A stretch of 10,186 nucleotides of DNA from MWCR01 sp041665165. Its GTDB lineage: Bacteria; Patescibacteriota; Patescibacteriia; 2-12-FULL-60-25. A program made the translations under genes and the position numbers. Positions 1 through 6,106 of this stretch are shown one piece after another. The stretch lies in the NCBI GenBank assembly GCA_041665165.1, contig JBAYJJ010000042.1:1-10186 (forward strand), written 5' to 3'. The number at the start of each line of letters is the position of its first letter. Position 1 is the stretch's first letter. The notes under the pieces are model-generated. The model saw nothing but the letters and a program-made list of their open reading frames with translations. It had not been told where the DNA came from and did not search any database.

Positions 1-679
1 CTACGCCCTCAATCACCCAGGTCCTGTTCGCGTCCAAATTGATGATCGCGCCCATGGATTGCAATAATCTGGCCGTATCCATGATCTCCGGTTCAATAGC
101 TGCATTCGCGATTGTGGTTGTGCCTTGGGCTTTAACGGCCGCGAACATCAAATTCTCTGTTGCGCCGACCGAAGGGAACGGGAGTTCAATCATGGTCGCC
201 TTCAATTTTTTGGCGCGCGCAACATAATAGCCGTCTTCATTCACGATTTCAGCACCCATCTTTTCCAAACCAGCTAAATGGATATCAACCGGGCGTGCGC
301 CGATCTTACAGCCGCCGAGTGCTGGAATACGCGCTTCGCCAAAGCGATGGAGCAATGGGCCCATCAGCAGGATGGGGATGCGATTCTTGCGGCTCAAAGC
401 TGAGGCGACTTCGCTGGTACACAAACTGCCGGCATTCACGATGCAGGTATCGCCTTTGCGTTCAATTTTCACGCCCAGGCTGACGAGCATATCTATGGTG
501 GCTGATACGTCGCCGATATCCGGCACATTGTGGAGGATGACTGGTTCGTTAGTAAGCAAAGCAGCCACCAATTGCTTGGTAGCAGCATTCTTAGCTCCGC
601 TGACCGTGACTTCGCCGGATAACGGGCGGCCGCCTCGGATCAAATACGCTTTAGCTTGGACAGCTTCCTGTTTGGACAT
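1..679 (-). CDS. murA: UDP-N-acetylglucosamine 1-carboxyvinyltransferase (MurA), N-terminal half, cut by window edge
   Basis: MurA transfers the enolpyruvyl group of phosphoenolpyruvate to UDP-GlcNAc, the first committed step of peptidoglycan precursor synthesis in the cytoplasm. The 226 visible residues begin at an ATG with a strong AAGGAG site 5 nt upstream. The motif SGAKNA carries the family's catalytic Lys-Asn pair (K30, N31). The active-site loop reads GGCKIGARPVD with Cys124, matching E. coli Cys115, the residue alkylated by fosfomycin; the Asp version found in naturally resistant MurA is not present. PSVGATEN follows near residue 170. The family is about 420 residues, so roughly half lies beyond position 1. 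It is the last visible gene of the rplY - DUF3048 - murA cluster, 9 nt after the preceding stop. The identification is very secure. Confidence 0.97.
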   Translation of the reverse strand, partial: MSKQEAVQAKAYLIRGGRPLSGEVTVSGAKNAATKQLVAALLTNEPVILHNVPDIGDVSATIDMLVSLGVKIERKGDTCIVNAGSLCTSEVASALSRKNRIPILLMGPLLHRFGEARIPALGGCKIGARPVDIHLAGLEKMGAEIVNEDGYYVARAKKLKATMIELPFPSVGATENLMFAAVKAQGTTTIANAAIEPEIMDTARLLQSMGAIINLDANRTWVIEGV

Positions 680-684
680 AATCA

Positions 685-690
685 CTCCTT
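685..690 (-). promoter_or_regulatory. Shine-Dalgarno of murA overlapping the upstream stop codon
   Basis: On the minus strand the stop TAA of the DUF3048 gene runs directly into AAGGAG, followed by 5 nt and the murA ATG. The ribosome binding site shares bases with the stop codon, so terminating ribosomes are well placed to reinitiate on murA. This supports translational coupling of the two genes and fixes the murA start. Confidence 0.85.
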
Positions 691-1798
691 AACGCACTGT
701 AGCCGCTGTTGATGACGCAAAAGCCGGCATGTATCTGGGCGAGGTAATGAATTCAACCCAAGTCGTGCCCCTGGCAAAAGCCACATCACTCCCTGTTGCT
801 GTCTGCACTTTGATGAATTGCGTGGCATCCCTGCTCCAAAGGCCAATGATATCTGTGCCGTTCCTGAATAACATTGCTTTGCCCTGGCCCGTAGTCCTTA
901 CCCCTAAGCGGCCCACCTCATCCAAAACGCGCTCCTCTGTATAGATAAGCAGAACATTTTTGGCATACACCAAACTTCCGTCCGCTTCCTTGTCTGCTTT
1001 GCCAGCCAAATACCTTTGGTACATGTCTTTGGCTGAATCATACTTCCAAGTGACGCTGTAATTTCCGCCGTATGGAATCTTGATATCCATGGCCTGGCCA
1101 GTAGAAGTAGCCTGATCATCATAAACCCAAGGTTTAAAATCACTTACTTGCCATTTTTTCGTTTGGACGGCGCGGCCGAGTTGATCTGTGCTGGTGTAAA
1201 CATTGTGTGGGGCAGCTTTGCTTGTCGCTCTCCAGAAATACTGACTATTGGACATTTCGTCCAAATTCCTGAAACCCATCAAGCCTGAAATTTTATTCAA
1301 AGCCTCCGGACTGCCGCCCACATGCGCATAAGTCGCTTCCATGGCTTTGGCCAAGTCAACGAAATATGGCCTGGCACTGCGCACCGGGCCGATCTTATCC
1401 ACTGTGCTTGAAGCATCAAATATCGCCATGAGCCTGGTGATTCCGCCCTCAACCGGTATTTCAAAAACCAAATTGGCTTTTGAGATGCCGGACAATGGCC
1501 TGGCCTCAATATAATTTTCGATCATGACCGAATACGGCATTAAATCTGCCTGTTCGGGCTTGACCTTTACCCCGTCCAAGCGCCGGGCTACAAGCGTATC
1601 AACCGGCTGGGTTGAGGTGGCAATAGCAGTGTTGGAATCATCTGCCCGGCCAGCGCCAGAGACCGCAAACTTGAACAGACCATAACTCGCGGCCAACACC
1701 AGCAAGACGAGCACAATCAAAAACGGCCAGCGCTGCTTGATGAACTTATCAAGCTTGTTGGCGTTGGCCGGTTTTTTCTTCATGTCCTCCATGATCAT
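689..1798 (-). CDS. DUF3048 domain-containing membrane-anchored protein (YerB-like)
   Basis: A 369-residue protein with a short basic N-terminus, one hydrophobic span at about residues 24-45, a Ser/Thr/Asp-rich linker and a large domain expected outside the membrane. The segment around residues 88-165 (SVMIENYIEARPLSG, EIPVEGGITRLMAIF, IGPVRSARPYFVDLA, YAHVGGSPEAL) matches the DUF3048 N-terminal domain family; a DUF3048_C-like part fills residues about 245-355. Bacillus YerB, a family member, is a lipoprotein; here no lipobox cysteine is visible and the transmembrane helix is the likely anchor. The molecular function of the family is not established. The ATG chosen lies 1 nt after the rplY stop; in-frame ATGs at 1792 and 1783 are alternatives. 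The frame is open up to 1963, but that part overlaps rplY and is not credible. Its place between rplY and murA hints at an envelope role (inference). Confidence 0.88.
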   Translation of the reverse strand: MIMEDMKKKPANANKLDKFIKQRWPFLIVLVLLVLAASYGLFKFAVSGAGRADDSNTAIATSTQPVDTLVARRLDGVKVKPEQADLMPYSVMIENYIEARPLSGISKANLVFEIPVEGGITRLMAIFDASSTVDKIGPVRSARPYFVDLAKAMEATYAHVGGSPEALNKISGLMGFRNLDEMSNSQYFWRATSKAAPHNVYTSTDQLGRAVQTKKWQVSDFKPWVYDDQATSTGQAMDIKIPYGGNYSVTWKYDSAKDMYQRYLAGKADKEADGSLVYAKNVLLIYTEERVLDEVGRLGVRTTGQGKAMLFRNGTDIIGLWSRDATQFIKVQTATGSDVAFARGTTWVEFITSPRYMPAFASSTAATVR

Positions 1799-1799
1799 C

Positions 1800-2477
1800 T
1801 TATTTCTTAGGCTCCTCAGCAGCCTTGGCAGCTTCCTCACCCTCAACAGCTTCAGCTTCTTTCTTTTCTTCGGCTTCAGTCTTGACTGCAGTGACATCGC
1901 CCAGAGCAGCTTCTTCCATCTTCTTGATCTGGTCTTCGGTGAGCGGAGCTTCAACCGTGGCAATGACTTCGTTTGCGCCCTTGGTGGCGACTACGCCTTC
2001 AGGCAGTTTGATCGAGCCGACAGTGATTTGATCGTCAAAAGTATTCAGCGGCGACAAGTCTACCACGATCTCCTTAGGCAAATTGGCCGGCAGACATTCG
2101 ACTTCAAGTTCATCGATTGATTTGACCAGCGTACCGCCCAAGCCTTTGACTGCGACTGATTCGCCGACGAAAACCAAGGACACGGAAACAGTGATCTTTT
2201 CGTCCATCCTGATCTGGCGGAAATCAACGTGGATCACATCCATGTTCACTGGATTGACTTGGATATCATGCACCAGGGCTTTGACAGCGCCCGCACCTTC
2301 GATGGTCATGTCAAACAAACTTGAGTGCTTGACCTGTTTGAACAGTTTTAAAAATTCAGGTTTAGGGACCTCAATGGATTGGGTCGGCAAGCCGTGGCCG
2401 TAAATTACGCCTCTCAGCCAGCCAGCCGGCAATTTTTCAGATGTGTTTCTGCTCTTCGCAGTCAGGGTCAGTGTCAT
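1800..2477 (-). CDS. rplY: 50S ribosomal protein bL25, long CTC/TL5 form
   Basis: bL25 binds 5S rRNA in the large ribosomal subunit. Residues 1 to about 92 form the 5S-binding domain (RGVIYGHGLPTQSIEV, then HDIQVNPVNMDVIHVDF, a hallmark segment). Residues about 93-185 form the extra C-terminal domain of the CTC/TL5 type (EVECLPANLPKEIVVDLSPL). The last 40 or so residues are a low-complexity Ala/Glu/Lys tail. At 225 residues it is the usual length for the long form, against about 94 for E. coli L25. The ATG has only a weak GGCGGA upstream. A promoter lies 52 nt before the start, overlapping the end of the preceding gene. The DUF3048 gene follows after 1 nt, so the two are very likely cotranscribed. 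Confidence 0.95.
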   Translation of the reverse strand: MTLTLTAKSRNTSEKLPAGWLRGVIYGHGLPTQSIEVPKPEFLKLFKQVKHSSLFDMTIEGAGAVKALVHDIQVNPVNMDVIHVDFRQIRMDEKITVSVSLVFVGESVAVKGLGGTLVKSIDELEVECLPANLPKEIVVDLSPLNTFDDQITVGSIKLPEGVVATKGANEVIATVEAPLTEDQIKKMEEAALGDVTAVKTEAEEKKEAEAVEGEEAAKAAEEPKK

Positions 2478-2529
2478 AGTGAATTTTCCGCCATGCTCGG
2501 CAGTTTTCCTAAAGAATTTAAGTGTCCAA

Positions 2530-2558
2530 ATATTAGGCTAATTTGCCTGAAATGTCAA
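2530..2558 (-). promoter_or_regulatory. Predicted sigma70-type promoter of rplY - DUF3048 - murA
   Basis: Minus strand: TTGACA (perfect -35) at 2558-2553, a 17-bp spacer, and TAATAT (4 of 6) at 2535-2530. The predicted start near 2523 gives a leader of about 46 nt. The -10 box overlaps the stop codon of the upstream CxxC protein, so the promoter is embedded in the end of that coding sequence. Confidence 0.7.
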
Positions 2559-2874
2559 GCAATTGCCTGCAGATGTCCTGGCTCTGCTCCAGAATCAGCC
2601 TATGGGAGGCTATGCACTCCTCGGCTGAGATGGTCAAGAGATCAGCTTGCCTGAGCGCATCTTCGCCTGAAATGTCCGTAATCAAGCCAACAGAACTGAT
2701 GCCGCCGGGCGCATCAATCACATAAGCCAGCAAGCCATGGCTGCACGAGGCGCACATGGAGTGATAAAGGCGGACAGGCTTGCGTTCGGCAATGAGTTTG
2801 ACGCTCTCTCGTTCATACAAAGCCTGGCACATTGGGCAGTGCGTCATCAAAGGGTTCATTGGTTTCTCGGCCAT
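2533..2874 (-). CDS. Small CxxC/CxxC putative metal-binding protein, function unknown
   Basis: A 113-residue soluble protein. The N-terminal third holds two cysteine pairs, CPMC at 13-16 and CASC at 42-45, spaced as in a four-cysteine zinc ribbon. The middle (VIDAPGGISSVGLITDISGEDALR) looks like a small beta element, and the C-terminal third is a predicted helix ending in DICRQLLDISGKLA. There is no membrane span or signal peptide. Zinc binding is inferred from cysteine spacing; I do not recognise a named family. No Shine-Dalgarno precedes the ATG, but a good promoter ends 6 nt before it, suggesting a leaderless mRNA. It precedes rplY in the same direction, so readthrough into the ribosomal protein cluster is possible. 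An in-frame ATG at codon 6 is a less likely start. Confidence 0.8.
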   Translation of the reverse strand: MAEKPMNPLMTHCPMCQALYERESVKLIAERKPVRLYHSMCASCSHGLLAYVIDAPGGISSVGLITDISGEDALRQADLLTISAEECIASHRLILEQSQDICRQLLDISGKLA

Positions 2875-2880
2875 GCACTA

Positions 2881-2909
2881 AACATATCTAAAAAGAGAGG
2901 CGAGGTCAA
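2881..2909 (-). promoter_or_regulatory. Predicted promoter giving a leaderless mRNA for the CxxC protein
   Basis: Minus strand: TTGACC (5 of 6) at 2909-2904, a 17-bp spacer, and TATGTT (4 of 6) at 2886-2881. Six bases then precede ATG, so the usual start 7 nt past the -10 box falls on the A of the start codon. The absence of a Shine-Dalgarno agrees. Confidence 0.65.
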
Positions 2910-2934
2910 CTCACAATATCTGATTTTTTTGTGT

Positions 2935-2964
2935 AAAAAAAGAGCGCACCTTGTCAGATACGCT
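2935..2964 (-). terminator. Intrinsic terminator of the cysteine-rich orphan gene
   Basis: Minus strand: AGCGTAT and GTGCGCT form a 7-bp stem (two G-U pairs) around an 8-nt loop, followed by C and seven T. It lies about 60 nt after the stop of the 3024-3800 gene and isolates it from the CxxC gene promoter downstream. Confidence 0.7.
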
Positions 2965-3023
2965 TGTAGTCTAGGAGACCTTTATTCCCATACTCATCAG
3001 GTTGCGTCTCTATTTCCCAGTCA

Positions 3024-3800
3024 TCACGTCATCCTTGCGGGACCAAAGGGCAACATATATCCATCTGGTCCGAGTTCCACGAAATGTCCATTAATGCGCT
3101 TTCCTGCACCGGGAAACCAGCTTCTCCGGTACATCTCTTTTTCCAACGCGGTCCATTTCGATGGGTGTGGAATAGGATAGGTACGAAGTCCGGGCGAGTA
3201 TGTTGGGAGTTGGCTGATTCTGATTCTCTCTGCTTCCCATACCATGTATTGCTCGTCCCCGGAAAGCAGCTTGACCGGCCTGCGAAACACAGCGCTTCCT
3301 CGATCCGACTCTTTCCACCTCTCCCACGGCCCCACAATCGCGAGCCCGTCGCTTCGGCAATCGATGTGCCCCATATCCTTACTGGGCCTCCACCCGTGGA
3401 GGTCGCAGTGACAAGCATAGATGTACCCACGGAGCGGTTCCTTCCATTCTGCCCAGGCATGGCATGGCGCGGTGCCATCTGTCTGAAGCCGCTTCTTTTC
3501 GTCATCTCTGACGATGAACTGATGGTCGTTCTTTCCGCCCAGAAGCGGATAATAACAGCCGTAGAGCGTTGTCCCCGTTGTGCCATATCCGCCTTTCGGT
3601 CCATGATACTGGCACGTGTCGCAAGCTCTTCTCGTCAGATCTGCCTTCCGTTTTTCTGCGGCTTCTATCGTCTGGCCCATCACTATTTCGATCTGGGAGC
3701 GCAGACTAGCGATTACGCACAGAGCTGCTTTGAGTTGCCGCTCTATTGACGGACGTGCGGTTTTCTTACAGCCACGACCCCTCAACCTGTTTTTCACCAT
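3024..3800 (-). CDS. Cysteine- and tryptophan-rich orphan protein, function unknown
   Basis: A 258-residue protein I cannot assign to a family. The first 20 residues are very basic (MVKNRLRGRGCKKTARP), then a helix at about 20-55. A cysteine cluster follows: C60-x2-C63, C82 in YGCYYP, C113 in PCHAW, C130-H-C132 and C148, with many aromatic residues around them. The first four resemble a CxxC...C...C metal or Fe-S site (inference). The C-terminal 60 residues are rich in Pro, Gly and aromatics and look like a substrate or partner surface. The ATG is fixed by a perfect AGGAGG 5 nt upstream; a GTG one codon earlier would be too close. The gene has its own terminator but no clear promoter; no terminator separates it from rodA, so cotranscription is possible. 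It may be an accessory gene. A 221-codon frame on the opposite strand (3084-3749) is taken as a shadow. Confidence 0.72.
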   Translation of the reverse strand: MVKNRLRGRGCKKTARPSIERQLKAALCVIASLRSQIEIVMGQTIEAAEKRKADLTRRACDTCQYHGPKGGYGTTGTTLYGCYYPLLGGKNDHQFIVRDDEKKRLQTDGTAPCHAWAEWKEPLRGYIYACHCDLHGWRPSKDMGHIDCRSDGLAIVGPWERWKESDRGSAVFRRPVKLLSGDEQYMVWEAERIRISQLPTYSPGLRTYPIPHPSKWTALEKEMYRRSWFPGAGKRINGHFVELGPDGYMLPFGPARMT

Positions 3801-3805
3801 CACAA

Positions 3806-3811
3806 CCTCCT
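3806..3811 (-). promoter_or_regulatory. Consensus Shine-Dalgarno (AGGAGG) of the orphan gene
   Basis: AGGAGG lies 5 nt before the ATG at 3800 and 2 nt before an upstream GTG at 3803, so it selects the ATG. It is the strongest ribosome binding site in the window. Confidence 0.8.
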
Positions 3812-3835
3812 GCTTGCCTACTGGCCCTTGTTATC

Positions 3836-3850
3836 GATTTGTCTCAAATC
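3836..3850. repeat. Short palindrome between rodA and the orphan gene
   Basis: GATTTG, a 3-nt centre, CAAATC: a perfect 6-bp inverted repeat about 35 nt upstream of the orphan start. It could be an operator or a small leader hairpin. There is no T-tract after it, so it is not an intrinsic terminator. The sequence is AT-rich and could be chance. Confidence 0.35.
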
Positions 3851-3893
3851 ACAAAATCTCATATTTTTACCAAGACGTCAAAGCAATATCACG

Positions 3894-5024
3894 TTAAAAA
3901 TCTCTGCCAGGCAGTCTCTCTACTGGATTTCGGCTATGCAAAGCCACGCTTTCAACGATGCCCAAGGCCACCAAACCGGAGACGAGCGAGGTGGCTGCGG
4001 CAGAAGTAAAAGGCATGGGAATGCCGGTCACTGGCATCATGCCCATGTTCATGCCAGCGTTGATGAGTATGTGCAAGCCGAACATGCCTGCGATCATGAC
4101 GCAGTAGGTGCCGGCAAACATGTCGCGGGACTTATAGCCGATCCAAATCGTGCGCACGATGAGCACGCCGAACAAAGACAGGACGAGCGTAACGCCCACA
4201 AACCCAAGTTCTTCGCCGATCACGGCAAACATGAAGTCAGTGGAGGCTTCAGGCAAAAAGCGCAGACGCGATTGGCTGCCTTGGCCCACGCCTTTGCCCA
4301 AAATGCCGCCCGAGCCAATGGCAGTCTGGGCTTGAATCACATTATAACCGGCGCCCAAAGGATCTATCTGCGGATCCATAAACGCCATCAACCGATCTTT
4401 CTGATATGGCTGCAATCCATAAGTCCAGACCAAAAATGCAGTTGCCAGCCCAGCGACAAGCAATAATATCCAGGTACGCGACCGCAAGCCTGCGAAAGCT
4501 ACGGCAATAAACCACATGGCCACGATGATCATGGCTGAACCGAAATCCGGCTGCAGCAAAGTCGGGATCACATACCCAAGCATGGCCAGAAAACTTCCGA
4601 AAAAAGAAATCCAATTCAGTTTGAGGTGGACGTGTTTTGAAAAATACGAAGCCAAAGATATGGCAAAAGCGACTTTGGCCAGTTCGACCGGCTGGATGCT
4701 GATGCTGCCGAACTTGAACCAGCCTTGTGTGCCGCGCACAGTAGAGCCGAAAATCAACACAGCGACCAAAAGCAAAAAACCAAGTATATATACGACCGTG
4801 CCCAAGCTCCTTAATTGTTTATAATCCATGAGCGTCAGGCCGATCAAAGCCGCGCCGCCGATAACCAAAGCGACTAATTGTTTTTGAAACTGAAAAAATG
4901 TAGGCTCATTAGAAGAAGACCCGATCCCATAGATCATGAGCAGGCCAATGGCCAATAGGGCCAGGATGGATCCCATCAAGACCCAATCAGTCCGCCAAAT
5001 CGCTTCATACCAAAATTTCCGCAT
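3894..5024 (-). CDS. rodA: Peptidoglycan glycosyltransferase RodA (SEDS family)
   Basis: RodA polymerises lipid II into glycan strands in the inner membrane as part of the elongation machinery, normally with a class B penicillin-binding protein. The 376 residues hold about ten hydrophobic spans, as in the family, and the length is normal. Visible family landmarks are SIQPVELAK with E114, LQPDFGSAM at about 158-164, FLPEASTDFMFAVIGEELGF with D263 at the position of the catalytically required Asp of E. coli RodA, and the C-terminal signature NAGMNMGMMPVTG...PF at 322-339. FtsW is a close relative; the QPVELAK and short tail fit RodA better. The ATG has only AGGTG 2 nt upstream, and a heptamer array lies directly before it. 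There is no partner PBP2 or mreBCD in the window. An unknown membrane protein gene lies upstream on the same strand. Confidence 0.95.
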   Translation of the reverse strand: MRKFWYEAIWRTDWVLMGSILALLAIGLLMIYGIGSSSNEPTFFQFQKQLVALVIGGAALIGLTLMDYKQLRSLGTVVYILGFLLLVAVLIFGSTVRGTQGWFKFGSISIQPVELAKVAFAISLASYFSKHVHLKLNWISFFGSFLAMLGYVIPTLLQPDFGSAMIIVAMWFIAVAFAGLRSRTWILLLVAGLATAFLVWTYGLQPYQKDRLMAFMDPQIDPLGAGYNVIQAQTAIGSGGILGKGVGQGSQSRLRFLPEASTDFMFAVIGEELGFVGVTLVLSLFGVLIVRTIWIGYKSRDMFAGTYCVMIAGMFGLHILINAGMNMGMMPVTGIPMPFTSAAATSLVSGLVALGIVESVALHSRNPVERLPGRDF

Positions 5025-5033
5025 GGCACCTAA

Positions 5034-5061
5034 CGTACCACGTACTTCGTACAGCGTACAA
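5034..5061. repeat. 7-bp tandem array, unit CGTACNN, four units
   Basis: The core CGTAC begins at 5034, 5041, 5048 and 5055, exactly every 7 bases, with the last two bases of each unit varying. A lone fifth CGTAC sits at 5106. The array ends about 10 nt upstream of the rodA start and probably forms part of its promoter region: on the minus strand it contains a TGGTACGTT resembling a weak extended -10. See the other heptamer arrays at 6041, 8637, 9498 and 9561. Confidence 0.8.
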
Positions 5062-5063
5062 GA

Positions 5064-5150
5064 ACGGAAAACCTCTTCGCTTCTCCTTTCTCAAGGAGAT
5101 TTTAACGTACTAGGTCACAGCCCCTTGAGAAAGGGGCCAAGGGTTTTCGG
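5064..5150. repeat. Mirrored pair of hairpins, imperfect inverted repeat
   Basis: Two perfect hairpins, CTCCTT-TCTC-AAGGAG (5083-5098) and GCCCCTT-GAGA-AAGGGGC (5120-5137), are near reverse complements of each other. Outside them CGGAAAACC (5065-5073) and GGTTTTCGG (5142-5150) pair with one mismatch, so the whole 87 bp can also fold as one large hairpin. It fills the gap between the stop of the membrane protein gene and the rodA upstream region. No T-tract follows on either strand. It looks like a small palindromic repeat element rather than a plain terminator. Confidence 0.7.
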
Positions 5151-5151
5151 T

Positions 5152-6015
5152 TTACAACCTGCTTGATGGCAAGTAGGCGCCTGGGTCCAATAAATTGACG
5201 ATCGGGACGATCTCCGTCTTGGTCACGCCCGGGATGTTTTCAAACCACATCAAATCAACATGCCTGATTTCGCCGGGCTTCAATTGCTGGAGATTCACCT
5301 GGTTGACTCCCACGACAGTTGAGCCGCGCAAAAGTTTGACCACGAAATCTATTGACCAAAAACCATATGCGCCAGTGTCAGCCACATCAAAACTTGTGCG
5401 CGAAACAGAATCTACGCGGTCAAAATTCACGTTCTGCACTTTTACCCCGCCGAACCGGTCATTGATGAATTTGTCGTAATCCCCGCCTACTTTGCTGGGC
5501 TCTACTCTGTGCCAACGGATATTATCAACCAAAAGCTGGGCTGAACGAGCACCAGCGGCTTTGGGCTTGAAGCCAAGCTCAGTCAAAGTGATTGTCTGTT
5601 TAGGCAATATGAAACCTTGGTGCGGTGCAGTCTGCTCTCCGGCGACATTGAAACTATAAGTGAACTCCGCCCACCATTGGTCATTGGCATTCTCCAGATC
5701 CACCATCATGTCCACGCGCTTGTCCGTGCCCTGAAAAACCAGCACCTGGGACGTGCCCACATTCCTAGGGATGTCTTCCATCAACCTACTCAAAGCCTGC
5801 TGGTCTGCCGCGATCTCGGCCGTGATGCGCGACTCGCGCGGATAAGAAATCGCATACGCATCAAGCAGTCCCCAAAGCACATAGCCCCAAACGATCGCAT
5901 TCAAAGCATACAGAACTATTTTGCTCCAATAATAAATCCGCACCTCATTCTTTACCCACCAGCTTGCGGCTTTTAATTCACCTTCTGTAAAACCTCGGCC
6001 ATCGTACGTTTCCAT
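5152..6015 (-). CDS. Single-span membrane protein with large outer domain, function unknown
   Basis: A 287-residue protein. The first 28 residues are hydrophilic and end in NEVRIYYWSK; one hydrophobic span follows at about 29-52 (IVLYALNAIVWGYVLWGLL). The remaining 230 residues are polar, with alternating beta-like stretches (WWAEFTYSFNVAG, VQNVNFDRVDSVSRTSF, WSIDFVVKLLRG, HVDLMWFENIPG) suggestive of two beta-sandwich-like modules. Topology is probably N-in, C-out. No catalytic motif or cysteine is seen and I do not recognise the family. It lies upstream of rodA on the same strand, so a role in envelope assembly is possible (inference from position only). An ideal extended -10 ends 6 nt before ATG, with no Shine-Dalgarno, so translation is probably leaderless. 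Confidence 0.82.
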   Translation of the reverse strand: METYDGRGFTEGELKAASWWVKNEVRIYYWSKIVLYALNAIVWGYVLWGLLDAYAISYPRESRITAEIAADQQALSRLMEDIPRNVGTSQVLVFQGTDKRVDMMVDLENANDQWWAEFTYSFNVAGEQTAPHQGFILPKQTITLTELGFKPKAAGARSAQLLVDNIRWHRVEPSKVGGDYDKFINDRFGGVKVQNVNFDRVDSVSRTSFDVADTGAYGFWSIDFVVKLLRGSTVVGVNQVNLQQLKPGEIRHVDLMWFENIPGVTKTEIVPIVNLLDPGAYLPSSRL

Positions 6016-6021
6016 TTTTCC

Positions 6022-6030
6022 ATTATACCA
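6022..6030 (-). promoter_or_regulatory. Extended -10 promoter giving a leaderless mRNA
   Basis: Minus strand: TGGTATAAT, a perfect TATAAT with the TGn extension, then 6 nt (GGAAAA) and ATG. The expected transcription start coincides with the A of ATG. No good -35 is seen at 16-18 bp; that space is filled by the heptamer inverted repeat at 6041-6104. Extended -10 promoters can work without a -35. Confidence 0.7.
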
Positions 6031-6040
6031 CAGGGAGCAC

Positions 6041-6104
6041 TTACAACTGACAACTTACAAGAGTAACCTGGCCACTCTTGTCAGTTGTGAGTTGTCAGTT
6101 GTAT
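6041..6104. repeat. Inverted pair of 7-bp arrays (TNACAAC units) forming a long hairpin
   Basis: The left arm (6041-6064) is made of TTACAAC, TGACAAC and TTACAAG followed by AGT. The right arm (6074-6097, with a further unit to 6104) is made of the complementary GTTGTNA units. The arms pair over 24 positions with three mismatches, around a 9-nt loop (AACCTGGCC). The mismatches fall at the same place in each heptad. It lies between the phosphatase stop and the membrane protein promoter. There is no T-tract, so an intrinsic terminator is unlikely. Confidence 0.85.
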
Positions 6105-6106
6105 GT

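Noticed and set aside
1799..1963. Upstream extension of the DUF3048 gene to an ATG at 1963
   Set aside because: It would overlap rplY by 160 bases. The extra sequence is only Arg/Lys/Leu-rich out-of-frame reading of the L25 tail, and ATGs lie right after the rplY stop.
3084..3749. 221-codon open frame on the plus strand opposite the cysteine-rich orphan
   Set aside because: It has no Shine-Dalgarno or promoter and reads like a shadow. The minus-strand gene has AGGAGG, a terminator and coherent domains.
6041..6104. Hairpin after the phosphatase gene as an intrinsic terminator
   Set aside because: There is no T-tract on either strand and the stem is AT-rich; its heptamer construction points to a repeat element.
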